From the NCBI GenBank assembly GCA_031556525.1, contig JAVBSS010000072.1:1-16500 (forward strand): a DNA stretch of 16,500 nucleotides, written 5' to 3'. The notes below the pieces were generated by a model. It did no database searches. It saw only the letters and a list, made by a program, of their open reading frames with translations, and was not told where the DNA came from. Positions within the stretch are counted from its first letter, which is position 1. Every line of letters starts with the position of its first letter. Position numbers and translations under genes: made by a program. Origin of the DNA: JAVBSN01 sp031556525. GTDB lineage: Bacteria > Bacillota > Clostridia > Lachnospirales > Lachnospiraceae. Positions 6,165 through 13,329 of the stretch are shown piece by piece.

Positions 6165-8498
6165 TTATTCTGTACGTAAAGCCACAACAGGGTCTTTTTT
6201 TGCAGCTAACTTTGCCGGTATAAATCCTGCCATTAATGTCAATACCATGCTACCTAAGAGAAGCAGGCTAATTTGAGCTAAACCGATACTTGCAATGTTG
6301 GCAACTCCCGTGGTTTGTAAAATTGCAGCATTAATAGGTATTGTAAGCAGACTAGATATTGCTATTCCTATAATTCCTGCAATAAATCCAACAATAATTG
6401 TTTCTGCTTCAAAAACATGTGTAATATCATGTTTACTTGCACCAAGTGAACGCAATATACCAATTTCTTTTGTTCGCTCCACAACAGATACATAGGTAAT
6501 AATTGCAATCATTAATCCTGATACAGCCAATGAGATACATGCAAATACAATAAGCGCATAATATACTGTTGATATCAACGAACCTGTAACATTGGTAAGG
6601 GTGGTTGCATTATTTGTATAGAAAACTTGTTCTTCTTCTGCTTTTGTTACATTCCATGAATCAAGATATGCCATTACGGCATCATTACTAGCAAAATCTA
6701 CAGAATATATTTCTATTTCCGTAGGGCGTAAGTCTACTCCTAGCTGTTTCATTTGTTTAGCTTTAGTAGCGTCATCTTCAAAAGGTAGTCCTGTATGAAT
6801 ATCATAATCTACATTTGCCTGTGCTACTGCAACTTTTGAAGTCTTTGCCTGATCTAAAACTGATTCTATTAAGGAATTGGTACAGATGACACCTGAACCA
6901 AAATAGTTACTTGCTGCATTGGGCTTGGGACGTAACACCCCCACAACCATAAGATAAGTTCCATCTGTGCTTTGTAACAGTCTATCATAATCTTCTTTTC
7001 CTGCTGCAATGTATAACCCATCTTTTTCAGTATAAAATGTATCATTAGGAATTACCTTCGCAATATTTTTACCAATAAAGTCAGTCAATTTATATTCATT
7101 AATACCATTGTGAATTCCTAATTTATTAAAGAAGTCTACATCCATTTGATTGTATTCATCCACAACAAGTACAACTTCGTTTTCCTTTTCTGGTAATCGA
7201 CTTTTCTCACCTATTAAATCGTACTGCTCCAATATAAAATCCGTACGCTTTGGCATAACCTGCAAATAAGTACTACCCATACCCATGACACCTATTTCTT
7301 CCTCAACGCCTGTAGTTATAAATTGATTACTAACAGCTTCTTTTTGAGGTACAAGGTTAATAAGGTTAAGTCGAACTCCTCGTGAGTATGCTATAGAATT
7401 AACTGAATTTGGCAATGCTGATTCAATGTTTGCAATGTAATCAAGATATTCATCTGTCAACACATTGGTATGTTGGGTCGTATATTCACTTTCATCATCA
7501 CGATATAAAACATTAGCATCTGAATAACGAACATAAGTTGGTTTTACACCAGTAGGTGCATTTTCCATATCAGTGCTAATCGATATAGGATATCCTGATA
7601 ATGCATCACTTTGCATACCTCCCATAAATGCTGATAAGCCACTTGATAGTCCCAATACTAACGCAACACCGATAATACCAATTCCTCCAGCCAGTGATGT
7701 GAAAAATGTTCGACTCTTTTTTGCCAATAGATTTTGAAGTGATAATGTAAATGCCATAATCGGAGATATATTGTTTCTCTTTTGCTTATACTTTTTCACT
7801 ACTGCAACTTTATCAGTATTAACGGGCTGGCTATCAGATACAACTTCTCCATCCAATAATTCTATAATGCGAGTGCTATATTCTTCTGCCAACTCAACAT
7901 TATGTGTAACCATAATCACCAATTTGGTTTTGGATATTTCTTTTAATATTTCCATTACACGAAGTCCTGTTCCACTATCCAACGCCCCTGTGGGTTCATC
8001 CGCAAGAATAATCTCAGGTTCATTCACTAAGGCTCTTGCAATAGAAACCCTCTGTGCTTGACCACCAGAAAGTTCCGTTGGCTTTTTATTCATAACACTT
8101 TCTAGTCCTACCCTTCGTAACACTTCCTGTGATTTACGTCTTTTTTCTTTTTTGCTTATACCTGAAAATGCCATGGACAGTTCCACATTTTGCATAACAG
8201 AAAGGTGAGGGATTAGATTATAATTTTGAAATACAAAACCTATTGAATGATTGCGATAAGCATCCCAATCTGTATCACTATAATCTTTTGTAGATTTGCC
8301 ATCCACCAATAAATCACCTTCATCGTAATGATTGAGCCCACCAATTGTATTTAGCAACGTGGTCTTTCCACAACCTGATGGTCCTAGTATTGATACAAAC
8401 TCACATGCTTCAAAAGATAAGTTAATATCTTTTAGTGCATGAACAGTTTCGTTGCTATGGTAGGTCTTATGTATATTTCTTAGATATAGTTTTGACAT
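6165..8498 (-). CDS. MacB-like ABC transporter, ATPase and FtsX-type permease fused
   Basis: The N-terminal 220 residues are an ABC ATPase: Walker A GPSGCGKTT (39-47), Q-loop Gln91, signature LSGGQAQR (143-150), Walker B IILADEPT (163-170) and switch His199. After a basic linker come TM1 (264-288), an external domain of about 350 residues, then TM2 (643-671), TM3 (698-722) and TM4 (740-762). The ERTKEIGILRSLGAS stretch after TM2 is the FtsX signature. Four TMs with a large external domain are the MacB type, a mechanotransmission exporter rather than a channel; a dimer is expected. Known relatives handle peptides, lipoproteins or antibiotics; the substrate is unknown here. AAGGAGGGC precedes the ATG. 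It opens the operon that continues with its regulator and kinase. Confidence 0.93.
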   Translation of the reverse strand: MSKLYLRNIHKTYHSNETVHALKDINLSFEACEFVSILGPSGCGKTTLLNTIGGLNHYDEGDLLVDGKSTKDYSDTDWDAYRNHSIGFVFQNYNLIPHLSVMQNVELSMAFSGISKKEKRRKSQEVLRRVGLESVMNKKPTELSGGQAQRVSIARALVNEPEIILADEPTGALDSGTGLRVMEILKEISKTKLVIMVTHNVELAEEYSTRIIELLDGEVVSDSQPVNTDKVAVVKKYKQKRNNISPIMAFTLSLQNLLAKKSRTFFTSLAGGIGIIGVALVLGLSSGLSAFMGGMQSDALSGYPISISTDMENAPTGVKPTYVRYSDANVLYRDDESEYTTQHTNVLTDEYLDYIANIESALPNSVNSIAYSRGVRLNLINLVPQKEAVSNQFITTGVEEEIGVMGMGSTYLQVMPKRTDFILEQYDLIGEKSRLPEKENEVVLVVDEYNQMDVDFFNKLGIHNGINEYKLTDFIGKNIAKVIPNDTFYTEKDGLYIAAGKEDYDRLLQSTDGTYLMVVGVLRPKPNAASNYFGSGVICTNSLIESVLDQAKTSKVAVAQANVDYDIHTGLPFEDDATKAKQMKQLGVDLRPTEIEIYSVDFASNDAVMAYLDSWNVTKAEEEQVFYTNNATTLTNVTGSLISTVYYALIVFACISLAVSGLMIAIITYVSVVERTKEIGILRSLGASKHDITHVFEAETIIVGFIAGIIGIAISSLLTIPINAAILQTTGVANIASIGLAQISLLLLGSMVLTLMAGFIPAKLAAKKDPVVALRTE

Positions 8499-8538
8499 TT
8501 TATAGCCCTCCTTATTTTTATTCTAGGTTAAAACTATC

Positions 8539-8565
8539 ACTATATCATGAACTATATATGAACTA
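8539..8565 (-). promoter_or_regulatory. Candidate regulator-dependent promoter with 11-bp-period direct repeat
   Basis: On the minus strand the octamer TAGTTCAT occurs twice without mismatch, at 8558-8565 and 8547-8554, one 11-bp step apart. OmpR-family dimers typically bind direct repeats of about 10-11 bp period on one DNA face. Three bases downstream is TATAGT (8539-8544), a fair -10. No acceptable -35 lies 17 nt before it; that position falls at the first repeat, as in activator-dependent promoters. Transcription would start near 8532, leaving a leader of about 33 nt before the exporter ATG. Confidence 0.5.
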
Positions 8566-8583
8566 CTTCTAAAGCAGATAAAT

Positions 8584-8636
8584 AAAAAACACCTATCGTA
8601 ACCCAAACCAATAAGTTCAGATTCCAATAAGTGTTT
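8584..8636 (-). terminator. Intrinsic terminator downstream of tRNA-Ser
   Basis: Arms 8625-8636 and 8587-8598 can pair over 12 bp with two G-U wobbles, and a run of six U follows on the minus strand. The loop is long (26 nt) and contains a CCAATAAG direct repeat (8609-8616, 8624-8631 on the plus strand). It begins 9 nt past the tRNA end and separates the tRNA from the exporter promoter. Confidence 0.65.
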
Positions 8637-8644
8637 CTTGATAA

Positions 8645-8732
8645 CGGAGAAGGAGGGATTTGAACCCTCGCGCCGCGCAAACGACCTACACCCTTAGCAG
8701 GGGCGCCTCTTCAGCCACTTGAGTACTTCTCC
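8645..8732 (-). tRNA. tRNA-Ser(GCU)
   Basis: An 88-nt tRNA folds with a perfect 7-bp acceptor stem (GGAGAAG with CTTCTCC), discriminator G, a D-arm with AAGTGGCTGAAGAGG, and an anticodon loop CTGCTAA giving anticodon GCU for AGC/AGU codons. It has a long class II variable arm and a T-arm GAGGG-TTCAAAT-CCCTC. The long variable arm and G discriminator agree with serine identity. The 3' CCA is not encoded: the discriminator is followed by TTA, so CCA must be added enzymatically. A consensus promoter lies upstream and a terminator downstream, so it appears to be transcribed alone. Confidence 0.97.
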
Positions 8733-8774
8733 ATGTCTAAATAATAATACTATATTAAGTTGTGACGCTTAACT

Positions 8775-8803
8775 ATAATAGCAAATAATATTATGAATGT
8801 CAA
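8775..8803 (-). promoter_or_regulatory. Consensus sigma-A promoter of tRNA-Ser
   Basis: On the minus strand a perfect -35 TTGACA (8798-8803) is followed by a 17-nt spacer and -10 TATTAT (8775-8780). The predicted start near 8768 leaves about 36 nt of leader before the tRNA 5' end at 8732. Nothing else is seen between this promoter and the Rpn-family remnant. Confidence 0.8.
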
Positions 8804-8907
8804 CACGTTATTTTCCAAATTTCCATAAATACAGAAGATGCCCATAATGTTCTTCCTAACCTATGGACATCTATCATTATATTTGATTAATAACTATTTT
8901 AACAAGT

Positions 8908-9072
8908 TTAATTATCTAAAGAACTCAGAAGGTTTTCTACTTCATCTGTACTCAATCCCGTTGTTTCTACAATATCCTCAATTGAAAGATTTTTCTTTAA
9001 TAATTTTTTTGCTATTTCTTTCATATTTTCCTCTGCATATTCTCTCGCAAAGTTTTCAACAGCTTCACACAT
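8908..9072 (-). CDS. 54-aa C-terminal remnant of an Rpn-family (PD-(D/E)XK) nuclease, possibly still translated
   Basis: The peptide begins MCEAVENFAREYAEE and ends with a helix-turn-helix-like tail (SIEDIVETTGLSTDEVENLL). This pattern is the usual C-terminus of clostridial Rpn-family recombination-promoting nuclease/putative transposase proteins, which are about 300 residues. The same frame stays open upstream to an in-frame TAG at 9109-9111, and the extra codons (KENKGTEEGEVT) also fit the family, so the gene is a decayed fragment. No nuclease core was found further upstream. The ATG at 9072 nonetheless has a strong AAGGAGAG site 7 nt before it. In E. coli, Rpn genes carry an internal start making a short C-terminal product that blocks the nuclease, so a live short product is possible. 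No promoter was recognised. Confidence 0.6.
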   Translation of the reverse strand: MCEAVENFAREYAEENMKEIAKKLLKKNLSIEDIVETTGLSTDEVENLLSSLDN

Positions 9073-9111
9073 AGTAACCTCTCCTTCCTCTGTTCCTTTA
9101 TTCTCTTTCTA

Positions 9112-9359
9112 CGATTGTATATATTTATATTCCTCCTCATTCATAAGTGCACAAATAAGCAAAATACAAAAATATAACACATTTTATTAAACATTCATAA
9201 CATGATACGAGCCTATGCCTAACAAAAATCTACTTTTTTATAAAGGTATATAACGTTTTTAAAATCTATTCCCATAATACATACCTTTATTATATATAGT
9301 ATATCATTAATATTATCAAAATCAATAGTCTATATTATGTAGTTTTAATCTTCTAATAC
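9112..9359. other. AT-rich intergenic stretch with a 10-bp inverted repeat
   Basis: No sustained reading frame is supported here on either strand. The minus-strand frame upstream of the Rpn remnant is broken by stop codons, consistent with decay of the missing N-terminal part. The one structured element is a perfect inverted repeat ATAAAGGTAT/ATACCTTTAT (9240-9249 and 9281-9290) around a 31-nt loop. It has no adjacent T-run on either strand, so it does not look like a terminator. Confidence 0.5.
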
Positions 9360-9409
9360 AAAAAACAGACCAACACATTCTCCGTATATAACGGAAAACA
9401 TATTGGTCT
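9360..9409 (-). terminator. Strong intrinsic terminator of the HPr-like gene
   Basis: A long hairpin (9391-9409 with 9367-9385) has perfectly paired ends, AGACCAA with TTGGTCT and CCGT with ACGG, a mostly paired centre and a 5-nt loop. It is followed on the minus strand by G and six U-rich positions. It begins 30 nt after the stop codon of the HPr-like gene. It is the clearest terminator in the window. Confidence 0.88.
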
Positions 9410-9438
9410 ATTCAGTCTCTTCGTATGTCCATTCTTAC

Positions 9439-9669
9439 TTATACCATAAATGGTGCGATTGAAGTCATTATATCATCTATATTGTCGTTTTTGTGTATAG
9501 TAAGTTTTAATGGTTGCCCCAATCCTAAGCTTAATATTCCTAGAATTGACTTTGCATCAATCATAACTCTTGATGATCCTAAATCAAAATCACACTCGTA
9601 TGCTTTGATATTACTAACGAATTTCTCTACTTTTTCTATGCTGTCTAATACAATATCTACTTTAGCCAT
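9439..9669 (-). CDS. Crh-like HPr homologue lacking the phosphorylatable histidine
   Basis: This 76-residue protein has the HPr fold pattern and the hallmark regulatory segment AKSILGILSLGLG (39-51). An ungapped alignment to HPr places Ser41 on Ser46, the residue phosphorylated by HPr kinase. It places Ser10 on His15, Glu12 on Arg17 and Lys13 on Pro18, so the PTS phosphotransfer site is lost. It therefore cannot carry phosphate from enzyme I, but could act as a Ser-P co-regulator, as Crh does in Bacillus with CcpA. Ser46-type regulation is inference. The start is set at ATG 9669 (MAKV), correctly spaced from AGAGAGGTG. An in-frame GTG at 9678 lies inside that site. It has its own promoter and terminator, with no other PTS gene nearby. 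Confidence 0.85.
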   Translation of the reverse strand: MAKVDIVLDSIEKVEKFVSNIKAYECDFDLGSSRVMIDAKSILGILSLGLGQPLKLTIHKNDNIDDIMTSIAPFMV

Positions 9670-9728
9670 GTTGCACACCTCTCTTTCTTACAATATTCCA
9701 TACAGTTATATTTTTTCCACTTCATGGG

Positions 9729-9757
9729 AGTATATACCACAAATTTTTCCTTTGCAA
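9729..9757 (-). promoter_or_regulatory. Candidate promoter of the HPr-like gene
   Basis: On the minus strand -35 TTGCAA (9752-9757, 4 of 6 consensus) is followed by a 17-nt spacer and -10 TATACT (9729-9734, 5 of 6). Transcription would start near 9722, about 53 nt before the ATG at 9669. No catabolite-responsive element was recognised around it. The remaining sequence up to 9920 shows no convincing terminator for the operon upstream. Confidence 0.5.
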
Positions 9758-9920
9758 GAAAATTTGCGATTGTTTTTATTTTAGTACAATGTTTTTATTC
9801 ATGTTGTATATTTTATATTTCTTTATTGTGAACATTGACTATAAAAACGCCTCATTTTACTATATGTTGCAATTTGTTGCGCATCATCACTATATATTGT
9901 ATTTTTAAAATCAGATATTG

Positions 9921-11576
9921 TTACTCATATTTAATTAAATTATTTATACCATCGGCACTAGGCTCATAATATACCTTAATATTATCGCCTTTATTAATAA
10001 ATATTAGGAATTCATTTTCTGCAAAATTCTGCTTATATACTTTTCCTGTAGTATCTGTTATATATACATGGGTATCTGTTCCTACAGTAATATATCTTAT
10101 TTCTTCAACCGTTACATTTTTGCTATCGAATATATCTTCATCTACAGTATCCTTGTTAACTAAGCCGTTGCTTGATATTAATTTTTTATAAGTTGCTTTT
10201 GCTTCCGTACTAGTTGTGCCTGTTCCTACTATATTATATTGTTCTATATTTACATAGGCATACATCTTTACTAATCCGCCATTATCTTTAAGAACCATAA
10301 CATATGTTGGTTGACCATTAACGTTAACTAACGAAGGGAAGGATGCTTTATATCCTAAATGCTGAACTTCACCTTCTGCCGCTCCCATTGCTGAATATTC
10401 TTCTGCTCCTGCAATCTTATAGTATCTTGCTTCACTTGTTCTTGTATTCATCAATACGAATCCTATGTTAGACTCATCACCATTTACAGATGTTACTCCT
10501 GTGTATATCCACAAATCATCATCCATAACTTTGTATCCAAAATCATCTGTTACCATCTTACAACCCTTGTTGCCAAAGATACTATTTAGATAGCCACCTG
10601 ATAACATTCCATACCAATTATATTTCTTTGTTAATAAACTTCCATTATATGTTCTATCAACCCATTTAGGTACTTTATCAATACTATAATATTCTGTGTC
10701 ACCATTTATAGGATTACAGATTACTACACCTTTTACATCCATTGCTCCAAATAATCCTACATTTGCCTTTAACACTGGACATACATAGTATGGATTACTT
10801 TCATCGTCTATTTCAAAATAATATCCTTCAAATATTGCTGATGGATAATTAAATCTTAAATGTCTTTGAAGGTTTTTGTTAAAATATGCTGATGTAGTAT
10901 ATTTCATACCTTGACTTAACTCTACATATTTTGCTTCATTAGTAATTGGATCAACTGTAACATACCCAGGTATTCCATCACTGCTATTGTTAACATATTT
11001 GAAGAAATCAGCATACTCAAGAGGTGCTACTTTCATAGGTCTTCCATTCACTACTATTTGACTATAGTCATTGCTAACTTCGAATTGACTTACTACTTCC
11101 GATAATTGACCTATCGTTCTATCTCCAACTATTCTTGCACTAGCCGTATCCATTAGGGCTATATCATCTATAACCTCCTTATCTACTATATCCTCAGTAA
11201 ACTCCCTATCAGTAACTGTTATCATACCTGCAAATTTACTTGCTGAAAATATTTCACTTGATATAAGTCCACCAATTGCATATACCACAAGTCCTACGGC
11301 AAGCATTATAAAAAATACTTTAGATGCTTTTGTATTTACGAAATCTATTTTCTTACTATATGAATCCTTTTTACCAAACACATCATACTTGTTAAATGCT
11401 AATCCCAAAACACCTATTATAACTAATACAAATACCCATGTATTACTAGAATATACACTAATGGCTGGTATGTTTATATAATATATTATTCCAATTGCCA
11501 CAATACAAATAAGAGCCATAATTATAATAAACTTTGTCTTGAATCCACTATCTAATCCTTTTTTATGTGATTTCAT
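9921..11576 (-). CDS. Three-TM membrane protein with large predicted extracytoplasmic domain, unknown function
   Basis: The 551-residue protein starts with a basic tail, then TM1 (15-36), TM2 (46-62), a lysine-rich cytoplasmic loop (69-86) and TM3 (87-107). By the positive-inside rule the remaining 440 residues lie outside the cell. That domain is beta-rich, with repeated hairpin-like patterns such as TVDPITNEAKYV (about 207-218) and ICNPINGDTEYY, faintly reminiscent of PepSY-type strands. No catalytic motif is evident and no named family is recognised. AGAGGT lies 5 nt before the ATG. It follows hscC by 34 bp and is the last gene of the J-TPR/hscC operon. No clear terminator is seen after it. 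Its link to a cytosolic chaperone is unexplained: it could be a client, an anchor or an unrelated passenger. Confidence 0.85.
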   Translation of the reverse strand: MKSHKKGLDSGFKTKFIIIMALICIVAIGIIYYINIPAISVYSSNTWVFVLVIIGVLGLAFNKYDVFGKKDSYSKKIDFVNTKASKVFFIMLAVGLVVYAIGGLISSEIFSASKFAGMITVTDREFTEDIVDKEVIDDIALMDTASARIVGDRTIGQLSEVVSQFEVSNDYSQIVVNGRPMKVAPLEYADFFKYVNNSSDGIPGYVTVDPITNEAKYVELSQGMKYTTSAYFNKNLQRHLRFNYPSAIFEGYYFEIDDESNPYYVCPVLKANVGLFGAMDVKGVVICNPINGDTEYYSIDKVPKWVDRTYNGSLLTKKYNWYGMLSGGYLNSIFGNKGCKMVTDDFGYKVMDDDLWIYTGVTSVNGDESNIGFVLMNTRTSEARYYKIAGAEEYSAMGAAEGEVQHLGYKASFPSLVNVNGQPTYVMVLKDNGGLVKMYAYVNIEQYNIVGTGTTSTEAKATYKKLISSNGLVNKDTVDEDIFDSKNVTVEEIRYITVGTDTHVYITDTTGKVYKQNFAENEFLIFINKGDNIKVYYEPSADGINNLIKYE

Positions 11577-11610
11577 AATTGACCTCTTTCCTATACATTA
11601 AATGCTTTGC

Positions 11611-13317
11611 TTAATAGTCAAATAGCATATCACTATCTTCTATTTCATCTAAACTAGCTCGCAACTCTTTTCTAGCGTCCTTAATCTTTTCTGGATCTTG
11701 CTTATCTAATACTTCTTCAAATTTCCTTAAGATCAAATCTATCTCTTGTCTTAACTTTCCTGTTGCTTCTTCATATAGTCTCTCACCTCTAAATATAAGA
11801 AGTCTGTTTTCCTCTTGTTCTCTTGGTGGAATTTTTAGATAATTCAACTCCTCCATTCTTGCTTCTGCTTCTTCCTTGGTCATTCCACTATTTTCACTTT
11901 GAATTAATATCTTCTTAATCTCTTCTGTTGAGTTAACCTTTACTATTACTTCTAATAAGGAGTTAATATCATAGGTGTAAGTAACTGTAATTGATTCGTC
12001 CCCTGCTTTTCTTGGAGGTACATCTACAGATATTTCTCCTAACCATAAATTATTTACAGCAAATCTACTTTCACCTTGAAGTATCTTTACTCTTAAACAT
12101 TTTTGATTATCATTTACTGTATATAATGTCTCTGTTCTACTTACTGGTATTACTGTATTTCTCTCTATAATAGGTAGAAAATGTCCGTCCTCATAGAACT
12201 TACCACTTCTCTGCACTACAATTTCTGTGCCTAGTGTAAATGGGCATACATCTGTAAGTATTGTTTCTTTGATGTAATCTTTACGTTCTTTCATTGCCGC
12301 TTGAACTGCGGCACCCATAGCTATCGCTTCATCTGGATTAATACTTGTATCTGGTATTCTTCCAAACAATTTACTTACAAATCTTCTTACCATTGAAAGT
12401 TTTGTTGCACCACCAACTAATACTATTTCATCTATATCTGATAATTTTATATTAGAATCTTTCAAACTTCTCTCTATTGGTTTTCTAAGTTTTGCAAATA
12501 ATGGCTTACATGCATTATCATACTCTTTTATTGATATCTCATAAGAATGAATCTCACCATTTACATTGCACTTCATAGTTGATACTTTATTCTCTTCAAA
12601 ATCCAACTTGCATTTCTCTGCTTGTTTTCTTATATGAGATACAGTCTTATCGTCTAGTACTTTTATATCTAAATCATATTGCTTTAAAAATAATTCTACT
12701 ATTATATCTGTGAAATCTTCTCCACCTAAATAATTATCTCCAGCTACGCAATGAACTTCCATGATATTTTTATATAACTCTAATATTGATATATCAAAAG
12801 TTCCTCCACCTAAATCAAATACTAAAAATTTTGTAGATTCATTTTTGTTATATAATCCATAGGCTATAGCTGCTGCCGTAGGTTCATTTATTATTCTATC
12901 TACTTTTAGTCCAGCCATCTCTCCAGCCTTCTTAGTTGCCTTACGTTGAATATCGTTAAAATATGCTGGTACACTTATAATTGCTTCTTCTACTGGCTCA
13001 CCTAAATATTCCTCTGCATCTTCTTTAAGTGATTTTAATATAAGTGCTGATAATTCTTCTGAACGGAATTTTCTATTACCCAATTTGTATTCTTTATCTG
13101 TACCCATGGTACGCTTGAATACTTCTGCTGTCTGTAATGGATAATTTGCTCTACGTTCCTTTGCTGTCTCTCCAATGTAGGTATTTCCTTCGTCGTCTAT
13201 ACTTATAATAGAAGGAGTTGTGTTCTTTCCTAATCTATTAGGAATTATCTTTGCCCCTTCTTCCGTACAATAGGCAACTAGACTATTGGTTGTACCTAAA
13301 TCTATTCCTATTATCAT
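11611..13317 (-). CDS. hscC: HscC-type Hsp70 chaperone
   Basis: At 568 residues it is shorter than DnaK (about 610-640) and matches the E. coli HscC architecture (556 aa). The actin-like ATPase has phosphate-1 GIDLGTTNS (4-12), SVPAYFND (115-122), INEPTAAAIAYG (143-154), phosphate-2 FDLGGGTFD (167-175) and adenosine motif VLVGGATKL (299-307). The linker region ILTDVCPFTLG (353-363) is the HscC form, not the DnaK leucine-rich linker. A beta substrate domain and a short helical lid follow. It should bind and release unfolded or specific client segments in the cytosol using ATP. E. coli HscC works with dedicated membrane J proteins rather than DnaJ. Here the stop of the J-TPR gene overlaps its AGGAGG ribosome site, implying coupled expression. 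No grpE or dnaK is adjacent. Confidence 0.92.
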   Translation of the reverse strand: MIIGIDLGTTNSLVAYCTEEGAKIIPNRLGKNTTPSIISIDDEGNTYIGETAKERRANYPLQTAEVFKRTMGTDKEYKLGNRKFRSEELSALILKSLKEDAEEYLGEPVEEAIISVPAYFNDIQRKATKKAGEMAGLKVDRIINEPTAAAIAYGLYNKNESTKFLVFDLGGGTFDISILELYKNIMEVHCVAGDNYLGGEDFTDIIVELFLKQYDLDIKVLDDKTVSHIRKQAEKCKLDFEENKVSTMKCNVNGEIHSYEISIKEYDNACKPLFAKLRKPIERSLKDSNIKLSDIDEIVLVGGATKLSMVRRFVSKLFGRIPDTSINPDEAIAMGAAVQAAMKERKDYIKETILTDVCPFTLGTEIVVQRSGKFYEDGHFLPIIERNTVIPVSRTETLYTVNDNQKCLRVKILQGESRFAVNNLWLGEISVDVPPRKAGDESITVTYTYDINSLLEVIVKVNSTEEIKKILIQSENSGMTKEEAEARMEELNYLKIPPREQEENRLLIFRGERLYEEATGKLRQEIDLILRKFEEVLDKQDPEKIKDARKELRASLDEIEDSDMLFDY

Positions 13318-13329
13318 ATTTATTGCCTC

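Noticed and set aside
8838..9074. Plus-strand open frame of 78 codons
   Set aside because: It is antisense to the Rpn-family remnant, has no ribosome site, and its translation shows no family pattern, whereas the minus strand does.
9425..9784. Plus-strand open frame of 119 codons
   Set aside because: It runs antisense to the HPr-like gene and its promoter; the minus-strand product has a clear HPr motif.
9840..9920. Possible terminator after the 551-aa gene
   Set aside because: Only short A/T pairings and a TTTTT run without a G/C stem could be found, so it is not annotated.
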